Assembly (NCBI GenBank): GCA_035447605.1
Contig: DAOTHJ010000009.1
Span: 1-64,000 of the forward strand
Source: UMGS1668 sp035447605
Lineage (GTDB): Bacteria > Bacillota > Clostridia > Oscillospirales > Ruminococcaceae
Direction of reading: 5' to 3'
Length of the DNA: 64,000 nt
Shown: in pieces, positions 55,146 through 63,323 of the stretch
Layout: every line of letters begins with the position of its first letter
Position numbering within the stretch: the first letter of the stretch is position 1
The notes under the pieces: model-generated
Seen by the model: only the letters and a program-made list of their open reading frames with translations
Database searches by the model: none
What the model was told of the DNA's origin: nothing
Position numbers and translations under genes: made by a program

Positions 55146-55370
55146 ATCGCCCTCCGAAGATCTGTAAAAATTGCGTTTGCTTTCGTCCTTGTTTTATGAT
55201 TGGCCGCCGCCACAGGCAAGCGCCGCGGGCGGGCCATTCAAATCATCGTCATATGGCTGACTTTCGGTTCCTGCGGCTATTTTACCATAGGTTCCGCCGG
55301 ATGAACAGCCGAACTTTCGCCCGGCGTTTTCCAATAAATAAAACGACGGCAGAACGGCCGCCTTATAAGT

Positions 55371-55398
55371 ATTATACCATATGAATCTTAACTGGCAA
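55371..55398 (-). promoter_or_regulatory. promoter of acn (and possibly icd)
   Basis: On the minus strand TTGCCA (55393-55398), 16 bases, TATAAT (55371-55376). The leader to ATG 55145 is about 220 bases. The gap 55146-55582 holds the divergent promoters and no gene. Confidence 0.65.
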
Positions 55399-55496
55399 GA
55401 GAAATGCACCTATCGGGCGCGGAATTTTCACATTGTTGGGGAAAAGAAAGAAAAGGTGGGGATATTTGTGTAAATTTGCAAAAATAAAAATGGGAC

Positions 55497-55525
55497 TTGC
55501 AAAATTCATGGATATCAGGTACAAT
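55497..55525 (+). promoter_or_regulatory. promoter of citrate synthase
   Basis: TTGCAA (55497-55502), 17 bases, TACAAT (55520-55525), 57 bases upstream of ATG 55583. Confidence 0.75.
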
Positions 55526-55582
55526 AGCAATCAATTCCAGAAATGGGAGCACAAAAATAAAATGACTGGAGGGCGCGTTACC

Positions 55583-56950
55583 ATGATATACGACACGGAC
55601 TTGCCGGTGGCCTATGCTGCAAAAGTTGCCGACAGTGTGCGCGAGGAGTACACAATAGACAAGAAACTGGTCACCGAGGAGGGTGTCAAGCGCGGCCTTC
55701 GGAATGCCGACGGCACAGGCGTGCTGGCGGGCATCACCCGGATCGGCAGCGTGATGGGCTACTATGTGGAAGACGAGATGCGCGTGCCGATGGAGGGCAA
55801 ACTCTATTACCGCGGCATCGACGTGGAAGATATTGTGGCCTCCAACCGGAAAAACAACATCTTTGGATATGAAGAGGTGGCCTACCTGCTGCTGATGGGC
55901 AAGCTGCCGACCGCTCAGGAAATTCAGGATTTCGACGAGGTGCTCTCCAAGGCGCGCGTCCTTCCGGAAAATTTCACCGAGGATATCATCATGCGGGCGC
56001 CCAGCGCCAACATCATGAATAAACTTGCGAGCTGCGTGCTGGCCCTTTACAGCTACGACCCCAACCCGGAGGACAATTCGCTGGAAAATATGCTCCGCAC
56101 CTCCATCGAGCTGATCGGGCGCCTGCCGGTGCTCGTCGCCAACTCCTATGCGGTGATGCGTCATCATTATCAGGAAAAATCCCTTTACATCCACCAGCCC
56201 AAGGAGAATCTCTCGCTTGCGGAGAACTTCCTGCGCATGGTTCGCCCGGATAAACAGTATACCGACGAGGAAGCAAAGCTCCTCGATACGATGCTGGTGC
56301 TCCACGCCGAGCACGGCGGCGGCAACAACTCCGCCTTCGTCTGCCGGGCGCTCTCGAGCTCCGGAACGGATACATACAGCGCGATCGCGGGCGCCCTCGG
56401 CTCGCTCAAAGGGCCTCTGCACGGCGGCGCCAACGCAAAGGTCATCGAGATGTTCCATTACATCAAGGAGAACGTATCCGATCCCACTGATGACGGCATG
56501 ATGCGGGATTATCTCGGCAAAATTCTCGACGGCGAGGCGGGCGACCGTTCCGGTAAGATCTTCGGCATCGGCCATGCGGTCTATACGGTCTCCGACCCAA
56601 GAGCGAAGCTCATCAAGAAATTTGCGCGCGAGGTGGCGGAGAAAAAGGGCATCGACACCCACGACCTCGACATCATGGAGACCGTGGAGCGCGTCGCGGT
56701 GCCGCTCATCATGGAGCGCAAGAATCAGGAGATCCCGATGTGCGCCAATGTGGATCTCTATTCCGGCCTTGTCTACGGCATCCTTGGCATTCCGCAGGAG
56801 CTCTATACGCCGCTGTTTGCGGTCTCCCGCATCTCCGGCTGGTGCGCCAACCGGATCGAGGAGGTCATGACGGGCGGCAGGATCATGCGCCCGGCCTACC
56901 GCGCCTATGTGAAGCGGATCCCCTATGTGGAGATGGACGAGCGGGAATAA
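55583..56950 (+). CDS. gltA: citrate synthase
   Basis: 455 residues. KLYYRGIDVEDIVA, HAEHGGGNNSAF (catalytic His), GPLHGGAN (second His), FGIGHAVYTVSDPRA and the Asp region near YSGLVYGILGIP are intact. It is a long, type I-like clostridial enzyme feeding acn and icd towards glutamate. ATG 55583 follows GGAGGGCG by 10 bases; fifty further codons open upstream contain the promoter and are not coding. Confidence 0.96.
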   Translation: MIYDTDLPVAYAAKVADSVREEYTIDKKLVTEEGVKRGLRNADGTGVLAGITRIGSVMGYYVEDEMRVPMEGKLYYRGIDVEDIVASNRKNNIFGYEEVAYLLLMGKLPTAQEIQDFDEVLSKARVLPENFTEDIIMRAPSANIMNKLASCVLALYSYDPNPEDNSLENMLRTSIELIGRLPVLVANSYAVMRHHYQEKSLYIHQPKENLSLAENFLRMVRPDKQYTDEEAKLLDTMLVLHAEHGGGNNSAFVCRALSSSGTDTYSAIAGALGSLKGPLHGGANAKVIEMFHYIKENVSDPTDDGMMRDYLGKILDGEAGDRSGKIFGIGHAVYTVSDPRAKLIKKFAREVAEKKGIDTHDLDIMETVERVAVPLIMERKNQEIPMCANVDLYSGLVYGILGIPQELYTPLFAVSRISGWCANRIEEVMTGGRIMRPAYRAYVKRIPYVEMDERE

Positions 56951-56967
56951 ACAAGAAGAAAAAATTC

Positions 56968-56998
56968 GCCCGGGATGGAGAACATCCCGGGCATTTTT
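56968..56998 (+). terminator. intrinsic terminator after citrate synthase
   Basis: GCCCGGGATG GAGAA CATCCCGGGC then ATTTTTA, 18 bases after the stop. Confidence 0.92.
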
Positions 56999-57135
56999 AT
57001 ATGGTGCCGGAGAGGCCGGCCGCTTCCGGATTTCCGGTAAAACAATCCGCCGAAAAAGCGTGCCGGTTATGTTTGCGGGTTCTCCGACTCCTTTTTGGAG
57101 GTTGCGGATTTCACCTGTTCGCCGGAAAAGAAATC

Positions 57136-57172
57136 AAAAATGACGCCCGCATCCTCACTCCGGGATGCGGGC
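57136..57172 (-). terminator. terminator of the small minus-strand gene
   Basis: GCCCGCATCC / GGGATGCGGGC stem, followed on the minus strand by GTCATTTTTG. Confidence 0.65.
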
Positions 57173-57199
57173 GCAGTCCTTGTTTTTTTAAAAAATGGT

Positions 57200-57382
57200 T
57201 CAGATGATTTTGGCCGGAACGGGGCCGTCTTTTTCTTCGTAGTTCCAGCGGATGCAGACCGGGTTTTTCTGAAATTTCCCGCAGCCGGGCTTGCCTTCCT
57301 GAGGCTTTGGGCTCCCGCCCTCGGCTTCCAGCAGTTCCTTGACCGCCTCCCGGATCGCTTCTTCACGGACAGAATCTGACAC
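57200..57382 (-). CDS. 60-residue protein of unknown function
   Basis: GTG 57382 lies 8 bases after AAGGAG and opens a frame of 60 codons: an amphipathic helix (SDSVREEAIREAVKELLEAE), a Gly/Pro-rich link and KPGCGKFQKNPVCIRWNYEE with two cysteines. A terminator follows. I do not recognise a family, but the ribosome site, charge pattern and terminator support a real small gene. Confidence 0.6.
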   Translation of the reverse strand: MSDSVREEAIREAVKELLEAEGGSPKPQEGKPGCGKFQKNPVCIRWNYEEKDGPVPAKII

Positions 57383-57665
57383 GGCAATTCTCCTTTCCCT
57401 GTGCTTTTCCTCCCGCGACTTTATTGTATCGCCTCCCGGAATCTTTGCAAGGAAAACGGCCGCATCCGGCAAATTCAGAAAGAAATCCGGCAGAAACGGA
57501 ATAATGCAACCGCTTTGAGCATGCTCAAAATGGACCTGGCGCCCGGCAGCCAAAAGGGAACCGCCGGTATCCGCCGCGTCACGATTTCGGCACAAGGGCT
57601 TTATCAATAAAGACCGCCGGAGGGCCCATCGGGCTTCCCAGCGGTTCTTTTTATCATGGAAAATA

Positions 57666-57712
57666 GAGAAAAAAGGTGCCGGGCAGCCGCTCTTCAAAGC
57701 AGCTGTCCGGCA
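57666..57712 (-). terminator. terminator of the metK fusion gene
   Basis: GTGCCGGACAGCTGC / GCGGCTGCCCGGCAC stem on the minus strand, followed by CTTTTTT. In the rest of the gap 57383-57736, a second hairpin (57612-57652, ACCGCC...GCGGT then T5 on plus) has no evident gene to end. Confidence 0.8.
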
Positions 57713-57736
57713 CATCATTTTAAGAAATTATAAAGG

Positions 57737-59662
57737 TCAGACGTATGCGCGGCGGCCGAAGTAGTCGCCGACCGTCTTGTAGATCAGCTGCTGGCCCTCC
57801 CGGTTGGGATGAATGCCGTCCGAGCAGAGCAGATCCGACGGGTTGCGCCGCATCAGGAACGGCGTGCGGATGTCGATGAGCGGCAGATTCCATTTGAGCG
57901 CGATATCGGAGACCTGCTGGCTGAACATCTCCTGCCCGAAATAGATGCCCTTGACGGAGCCGCCGAGCCATTTGAGGATATTCTCCTTATTGAGTCCTTT
58001 CCCGATGAAGGCGAAATACCGTTCAGGATCGATCGGCGGCAGGTTGAGCAGAAAGACCTGCGAGACCTGTTTTTTAAGGAAAGAGATCAGGGAATCAAAG
58101 GTGGAGGCGAATGCCGACAAGGGCGTGTTGGGGTCATGGGCGACATCCGGGTTTTCGGCGATCTCGGGCCAGCGAAAATCGGAGTCGTTTCCGCCGTAGG
58201 CGACGAAGACCTCGCTGTCCTTCAGCGTCTCGGCGTTCTTCTGCGCGATCTGAAGGCCCTTGGGCAGCGTGCAGCCGAAGCGGGAGAGATTGACGATATC
58301 GAGGCCCGTGGTCTCCTTGAAAAGATCCACGCAGCCGTAGCCGGAATTCGTATAGCGGTTCCGCTCTTCGCTCCAGACGACTCCCTTGGCGATGGAGTCG
58401 CCGAGTACGCAGAATTTCTGCTCCGTGCGGGGCTCAAAATCCGCAGCCGGGGCGGCCTCTTTTTCAAAATCTCCCTCTTCCTCATGGGAGACGACGGCCG
58501 GATGCCCGCCGGAGGAGGCGGTCCATTCCTCTGCGAGATCGGTTTTCTCCCAGGGCAGGCCCGCGGCGTTGCTGCCGAAATGCCCGTAGCAGGAGACGCG
58601 GGAATAAAGCGGGCTGCGCAGGCCGAGCCGCCGGATAATGGCGGAGGGGCGCAGATCCACGGTGCTTTTGATTTTTTCCAGAATCTTCTCAACCGCAACA
58701 TGCTCGGTGCAGAAGGTATCTACCCGCAGAGAGACCGGCTGCGCGACGCCGATGGCGTAGCCAACCTGCACTTCACAGCGGTCGGCATATCCGGCGGCAA
58801 CGATGTTTTTCGCAAGATAGCGGGCCATGTAGGCGCCGCTGCGGTCCACCTTCGTGGGATCCTTGCCGGAGAAGGCGCCGCCGCCGTGACGGGAGTAGCC
58901 GCCGTAGGTATCGGCGATCAGCTTACGTCCCGTAAGGCCGGAGTCTCCGGCCGGGCCGCCGATGATGAAGCGGCCGGTGGGGTTAATCAGATATTCCGTC
59001 TGCTCATCCAGCATGGATGCCGGAAGCGTCGGAAGAATGACATGTTTAACAACATCATGGCGCAGCGTATCCTCGTCGGTGTAGGCCTCGTGCTGGGAGG
59101 AGACGACGACCGTCTTGATCCGGCAGGGAACACCGTCGCGGTACTCGACCGTCACCTGCGATTTGCCGTCCGGCAGCAGGTAGGGCAGGATGTTGTTATG
59201 CCGGACATAGGCGAGCCTGCGAGAGAGCGCATGGGCAAGCTCGATCGGCAGCGGCATCAGGCATTCGGTCTCCCGGCACGCATAGCCGAACATGATGCCC
59301 TGGTCGCCGGCGCCGCTGTCGAGCGGATCGCTGCGGTCCACGCCCATCGCAATGTCCGGGGACTGCTCGTGGAGATCCACCGTGACGTCGCAGCTTCCGG
59401 CATCAAAGCCGTGGCCGGCTTCCGTGTAGCCGATCTCCGTGATGACGCCGCGGGCGATCTGCGCATAATCCACTCTTGCCTTGGAAGTGATCTCGCCGAA
59501 GATATGGAGCTTGTCCGGGATGGCCGTGACTTCGCAGGCAACCCGGGAGTAGGGATCCTCTTTCAGGAGCTCATCCAAGATCCGGTCGGCGATCTGATCG
59601 CACACTTTGTCGGGGTGGCCTTCCGTGACGCTTTCCGAAGTGAAATAACTGATGTCTGGCAT
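57737..59662 (-). CDS. metK: S-adenosylmethionine synthetase fused to an SGNH/GDSL hydrolase
   Basis: 641 residues, where MetK alone is about 390. Residues 1-380 are a complete MetK: FTSESVTEGHPDKVCDQIAD, GAGDQGIMFGYAC and GGGAFSGKDPTKVDRSG are intact. A 35-residue acidic/Ala linker follows (about 381-415). Residues 416-641 are an SGNH hydrolase with block I VLGDSIAKG (Ser423), the Gly block, YGGNDSDF (Asn492) and CSDGIHPNREG (Asp615, His618), so both halves look active. The frame is continuous with no internal ribosome site at the junction that I can see. The hydrolase may be a lipase/esterase or acetylhydrolase; why it is joined to AdoMet synthesis is unknown. ATG 59662 follows AAAGAGG. Confidence 0.93.
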   Translation of the reverse strand: MPDISYFTSESVTEGHPDKVCDQIADRILDELLKEDPYSRVACEVTAIPDKLHIFGEITSKARVDYAQIARGVITEIGYTEAGHGFDAGSCDVTVDLHEQSPDIAMGVDRSDPLDSGAGDQGIMFGYACRETECLMPLPIELAHALSRRLAYVRHNNILPYLLPDGKSQVTVEYRDGVPCRIKTVVVSSQHEAYTDEDTLRHDVVKHVILPTLPASMLDEQTEYLINPTGRFIIGGPAGDSGLTGRKLIADTYGGYSRHGGGAFSGKDPTKVDRSGAYMARYLAKNIVAAGYADRCEVQVGYAIGVAQPVSLRVDTFCTEHVAVEKILEKIKSTVDLRPSAIIRRLGLRSPLYSRVSCYGHFGSNAAGLPWEKTDLAEEWTASSGGHPAVVSHEEEGDFEKEAAPAADFEPRTEQKFCVLGDSIAKGVVWSEERNRYTNSGYGCVDLFKETTGLDIVNLSRFGCTLPKGLQIAQKNAETLKDSEVFVAYGGNDSDFRWPEIAENPDVAHDPNTPLSAFASTFDSLISFLKKQVSQVFLLNLPPIDPERYFAFIGKGLNKENILKWLGGSVKGIYFGQEMFSQQVSDIALKWNLPLIDIRTPFLMRRNPSDLLCSDGIHPNREGQQLIYKTVGDYFGRRAYV

Positions 59663-59793
59663 ACATGTACCTCTTTCTTGTAAATTAGAACTGCAGCGGC
59701 TGCCGCTGTCACCGCTGCCAATGTTTTTAGGTTTTTCGCCCGGGGATGCTTCGCGCTTTTGCACCGGATCCGGACGTTTCCCTCCGGTTACCT

Positions 59794-59822
59794 ATTATCT
59801 CCTATTTTTCCCATATTTTCAA
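59794..59822 (-). promoter_or_regulatory. proximal promoter of the metK fusion
   Basis: On the minus strand TTGAAA (59817-59822), 17 bases, GATAAT (59794-59799). The leader is about 125 bases. It has a small ACCGG/CCGGT hairpin near its start, and I cannot match it to a SAM riboswitch class. Confidence 0.7.
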
Positions 59823-59958
59823 CAGCAAAAATCGGGGAATCGAAAATCCGGCAGAAAAGGAAGTTCCCAAAACGGGCGGTTCCCCGTCCGGCAGATCCCG
59901 CCTTTCTTTCCTTTTGAAAAAAAGCGGCACGCCCGGCCGGGATATGACAACGGTATTG

Positions 59959-59987
59959 ATTATATCTCATCTTTCGCGGCGAGTCAA
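59959..59987 (-). promoter_or_regulatory. distal promoter, minus strand
   Basis: TTGACT (59982-59987), 17 bases, TATAAT (59959-59964) on the minus strand, about 300 bases upstream of metK. A strong promoter whose transcript would cross the proximal promoter. Confidence 0.65.
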
Positions 59988-60031
59988 ACCCCGTTTTCTC
60001 TCTTCATTTCTGAAAAATCCGGGGATCGGGC

Positions 60032-60085
60032 CTCTCCGGATCGGAGAAGGCGGAAACCGGAATTCTCCGGATCGGAGAAGACGGA
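60032..60085. repeat. two copies of a 23-base palindromic motif
   Basis: CTCTCCGGATCGGAGAAGGCGGA at 60032-60054 and TTCTCCGGATCGGAGAAGACGGA at 60063-60085, 31 bases apart, each with a CTCC...GGAG core. They lie upstream of both metK promoters and of the ABC importer. The 749-base gap 59663-60411 holds these, the promoters and no gene. Confidence 0.7.
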
Positions 60086-60316
60086 GGCGAAGGATCCCGG
60101 GCGGCAAATTTTCTTCGGCAAAAACTCCGCGGCCGACTTTTTTCGCCAAAAATCAGAAAATATTGCATAGAAAAGAAAATATTCTGAATTCTTATACCGA
60201 CAAAATCTGCACAAACACGCGAAGAAACGGAGAATTTCACATATGGGGAACAAAATAATTGTGAGTTATGTACAAAATCTTTCAACGAAATTTTGACGGG
60301 AAAAGCATTTTAGAGA

Positions 60317-60345
60317 TTGTTTTTACCCGCCAATAAATTTATAAT
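60317..60345 (+). promoter_or_regulatory. promoter of the ABC importer operon
   Basis: TTGTTT (60317-60322), 17 bases, TATAAT (60340-60345), about 65 bases upstream of ATG 60412, which follows AAGGAGG. Confidence 0.7.
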
Positions 60346-60411
60346 ATTCATGGAGGGGAGCGAACAACCCCTCCGGTTCATGAGGAACAAAATATGTAAG
60401 GAGGAAACACA

Positions 60412-61470
60412 ATGAAAAAGCTGCTTGCCCTGTTGCTTGCCGCTATGATGGTAATCGGTCTTAGCGCCTGCAACGGATCGGACGCCGGTGTGGATACTTC
60501 CGACATGACCGTACATGATGAAGTGACCGGAAAGGTCGTCATCTATACATCCATGTATCAGGATATCATTGACGCCCTTGAGGGGACCCTCGCCGATGTC
60601 TTCCCGAACTGTGAAATCGAATTCTTCCAGGGCGGTACCGGGACGATTCAGTCCAAGGTGACCGCGGAGCTGGAATCCGGTAAGCTCGGCTGCGACATGC
60701 TGATGGTTGCCGAGCCGGCCTACGCCCTTGAACTCAAGGAACTGGGGCTGCTCCATCCGTACATCTCCACCGAGAAAGACAACCTGGCCTTCGATTATGA
60801 TCCGGATGGCTATTGGTACCCGGTGCGCATCTCCAACATGGTTCTCGCCTACAACCCCGATATGTACAGCGAGGATCAGGTCTCTCACAGCCTGTATGAC
60901 TTTGCCTTCGATGAGGGCAACACGGATCTGATCTCCATGTCGAACCCGCTGACTTCCGGCACCGCGCTCGCCTCTTCCGTCGCGCTCTATCAGGCGTACG
61001 GCAACGACTACTTTGTCGCTCTGGGCGCACGCAACGTCGCGGTCGAGTCCGGCTCCGTCGCCCTGACGAAGCTTGAGACCGGCGAATGCAAGGAAGTCAT
61101 GATCCTTGAGGAATCCGTGCTGAAGAAACGTCAGGAAGAGGATTCCCCGATCACCTGCATCTATCCGGAGGACGGCACGATCTGCTGCCCGTCTCCGATC
61201 ATGACGATCGAGGACGACAAGAGCGCCAACGCCAACTCCGCCGCCTGCGAAGTCATCACCGACTGGTTCCTCTCTCTGGACGGCCAGTCCGCGATCGTTG
61301 CCGGCTGGATGCACTCCGTCCGCTCGGATTATCCGGAACCTCCGTATGACGCGATTCCGACCGCGGAGATCACCGCCAACCTGATGCCGGTGGATTGGGT
61401 CTACTGCTACCAGCATCGTTCCGACGTCCGCACCGCATTTGAAGATGCCGTCAAGATCCCTGAAAGCTGA
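60412..61470 (+). CDS. ABC transporter substrate-binding lipoprotein (ferric/polyamine type)
   Basis: 352 residues. Signal peptide with lipobox LSAC (Cys20), then a periplasmic-binding-protein fold: GKVVIYTSMYQDIIDALEG, FFQGGTGTIQSKVTAELESG, DMLMVAEPAYALELKELG. This matches solute-binding family 1 proteins of the FbpA/iron(III) and 2-aminoethylphosphonate groups. With the two-domain permease and ATPase downstream it forms a complete importer; the ligand is inferred as ferric iron or a related small anion complex. Confidence 0.9.
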   Translation: MKKLLALLLAAMMVIGLSACNGSDAGVDTSDMTVHDEVTGKVVIYTSMYQDIIDALEGTLADVFPNCEIEFFQGGTGTIQSKVTAELESGKLGCDMLMVAEPAYALELKELGLLHPYISTEKDNLAFDYDPDGYWYPVRISNMVLAYNPDMYSEDQVSHSLYDFAFDEGNTDLISMSNPLTSGTALASSVALYQAYGNDYFVALGARNVAVESGSVALTKLETGECKEVMILEESVLKKRQEEDSPITCIYPEDGTICCPSPIMTIEDDKSANANSAACEVITDWFLSLDGQSAIVAGWMHSVRSDYPEPPYDAIPTAEITANLMPVDWVYCYQHRSDVRTAFEDAVKIPES

Positions 61471-61490
61471 TTTTAGCCTATCCCATTAAA

Positions 61491-61533
61491 TTCGGCGGAA
61501 GGCGGCAGAACCACCGCTTTCCGCCGAATTTTT
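61491..61533 (+). terminator. hairpin between binding-protein and permease genes
   Basis: TTCGGCGGAA(G)GCGG / CCGC(T)TTCCGCCGAA then T5. Placed between binding protein and permease, it probably lets the binding protein be made in excess by partial termination. Confidence 0.85.
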
Positions 61534-61603
61534 AAAAAGCTCCGGCGTGCGGCTTCTCCTTAGGGCGCCGGGGCCTCATCCTTCGAGAAGGGGGCAATGT
61601 GTT

Positions 61604-63310
61604 ATGGAGACGGGCGCTTCTGCGGCGCCGAAGACGGCGAAGAAATTCTATTTTGATATCAAATGGGTGGCCATCTTTGCCATTATTATGTTCCTGACCG
61701 TCTTTGAAGTCTTTCCTCTGTTTTATTTGGTATACCGGGCATTCTTTCCGGAGGGCGCCTTCACGCTGAGTGAGTTCCAGGATGTATACAGCTATCCGCT
61801 CAACTGGATCGCGGTGCGCAACACGGTCATCACCGCAGGCTCCTCCATGCTTTTAGGCGTGCTCATCGCCTTTCCGCTCGCATGGTTGGTTGGAAGAACC
61901 AACCTGTATTTCAAAAAATTTTTCCGCACCCTGTTTGTCATGACTTATATGGTTCCGCCCTACGTCGGCGCCATGGCATGGCTCAAACTGCTTAATCCGA
62001 CGGTCGGAACCCTCAACAAAATTCTTGCCGCCATCTTCGGCCTGTCCGATCTGCCGTTCAACATCGAGACGATCGGCGGCATGATCTGGGTGCTGACCAC
62101 GTTTTATTATCCCTATGCCTTTATCACGATTTCCCGCGCCATGGAGAAGATGGACCCCTCCCTTGAGGAGGCCTCCAAAATCTCCGGCGCTTCTCCGCTT
62201 AGAACCCTTATGACGATCACGCTGCCGATGATGGCGCCTTCCGTTGTTGCGGCGGGGCTGCTGGTCTTTATCTCCGCGGCCTCCTGCTACGGCATCCCGT
62301 CCATCGTCGGCGCCGGTAAGGTGAATACCGTCACCACCCGCATCATCGACCTCGTCTATGTGGGCGGCACGCAGGGGCTTGTGGATGCCGTCACGCTCGC
62401 GGTTTTTCTGATGGTGATCGCGAACGTCGTGCTCTACCTCTCCACCTTCGTCGTGGGCCGCAAGCAATATATCACCGTCTCGGGCAAATCCGTCCGCCCG
62501 AATATCGTGGATCTCGGAAAGTGGCGCGTCCCGCTCACGATCCTTGTGATCGTCTTCGCGGTCGTCGTCGTCGCGATTCCGTTCATCTCCGTCTTCGACA
62601 CCTCGTTCTCGATCCGGATGGGCAAGACGGCCTGGGACGAGGGCAATTTTACGATTAAATACTGGGCCTCGCTCTTTTCGAGAAAACAGATTCTCAACGC
62701 CATGCAGCACTCGCTGATCGCCGCGGCGTCGGCGGCAACCGCGGGCATCGGGATCTCCTGCGTGATGGCCTACCTGCTGACCCGTACGCGCGCAAGGGGC
62801 CGCCGCATCCCGGATTTCCTGATCACCCTCGGCTCCGGCACGCCGAGCATCGTCATCGCGCTGGGCCTCATCATGACGATGAACGGCAAATTTGTCATCA
62901 ACATTTACAACACCTTGCTGATCATGATTATTGCCTACATGATTAAATATCTGTTGATGGGGATGCGCACCATCGTCTCGGCGATGACGCAGATTCACGC
63001 TTCGCTCGAGGAGGCCGCGCTGATCTCCGGAGCGAGCTGGTTCCGAAGTTTTAAGGACATCACGATTCCTCTGATTGCGCCCTCCGTTGTGGCGGGCTGG
63101 TTTTTGATCTTCATGCCCTGCTTCTATGAGCTGACGATGTCCACGATCCTCTATTCCACGAATACCACGACCATCGGCGTCATCCTGTTCCGGTTCCAGG
63201 ATTACGACAGCCAGCAGATGGCCTCCGCCATGGCCGGCGCGATTCTGATCTTCATCGTTCTGGTCAACTGGCTGCTCAACAAGCTGACCAAGGGCAAATT
63301 CTCAATCTGA
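61604..63310 (+). CDS. ABC transporter permease with two fused membrane domains (FbpB-like)
   Basis: 568 residues with twelve membrane helices in two homologous halves. Each half carries an EAA loop, EEASKISGASPLRTLMTITL (about 201-220) and EEAALISGASWFRSFKDITI (about 488-507). Fused permeases of this type occur in ferric iron and related importers. ATG 61604 follows AAGGGGG by 9 bases. It lies 13 bases before the ATPase gene. Confidence 0.92.
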   Translation: METGASAAPKTAKKFYFDIKWVAIFAIIMFLTVFEVFPLFYLVYRAFFPEGAFTLSEFQDVYSYPLNWIAVRNTVITAGSSMLLGVLIAFPLAWLVGRTNLYFKKFFRTLFVMTYMVPPYVGAMAWLKLLNPTVGTLNKILAAIFGLSDLPFNIETIGGMIWVLTTFYYPYAFITISRAMEKMDPSLEEASKISGASPLRTLMTITLPMMAPSVVAAGLLVFISAASCYGIPSIVGAGKVNTVTTRIIDLVYVGGTQGLVDAVTLAVFLMVIANVVLYLSTFVVGRKQYITVSGKSVRPNIVDLGKWRVPLTILVIVFAVVVVAIPFISVFDTSFSIRMGKTAWDEGNFTIKYWASLFSRKQILNAMQHSLIAAASAATAGIGISCVMAYLLTRTRARGRRIPDFLITLGSGTPSIVIALGLIMTMNGKFVINIYNTLLIMIIAYMIKYLLMGMRTIVSAMTQIHASLEEAALISGASWFRSFKDITIPLIAPSVVAGWFLIFMPCFYELTMSTILYSTNTTTIGVILFRFQDYDSQQMASAMAGAILIFIVLVNWLLNKLTKGKFSI

Positions 63311-63323
63311 GGAGGGATGATGG

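Noticed and set aside
57401..57610. 69-codon plus-strand frame between the small gene and metK
   Set aside because: No ribosome site and no family; the hairpin after it may be coincidental.
57809..59683. 624-codon plus-strand frame over the metK fusion
   Set aside because: Shadow of the MetK-SGNH gene; no recognisable product.
59663..59790. SAM riboswitch in the metK leader
   Set aside because: The leader is short and lacks the recognisable core of SAM-I, SAM-II or SMK classes; only a small hairpin is visible.
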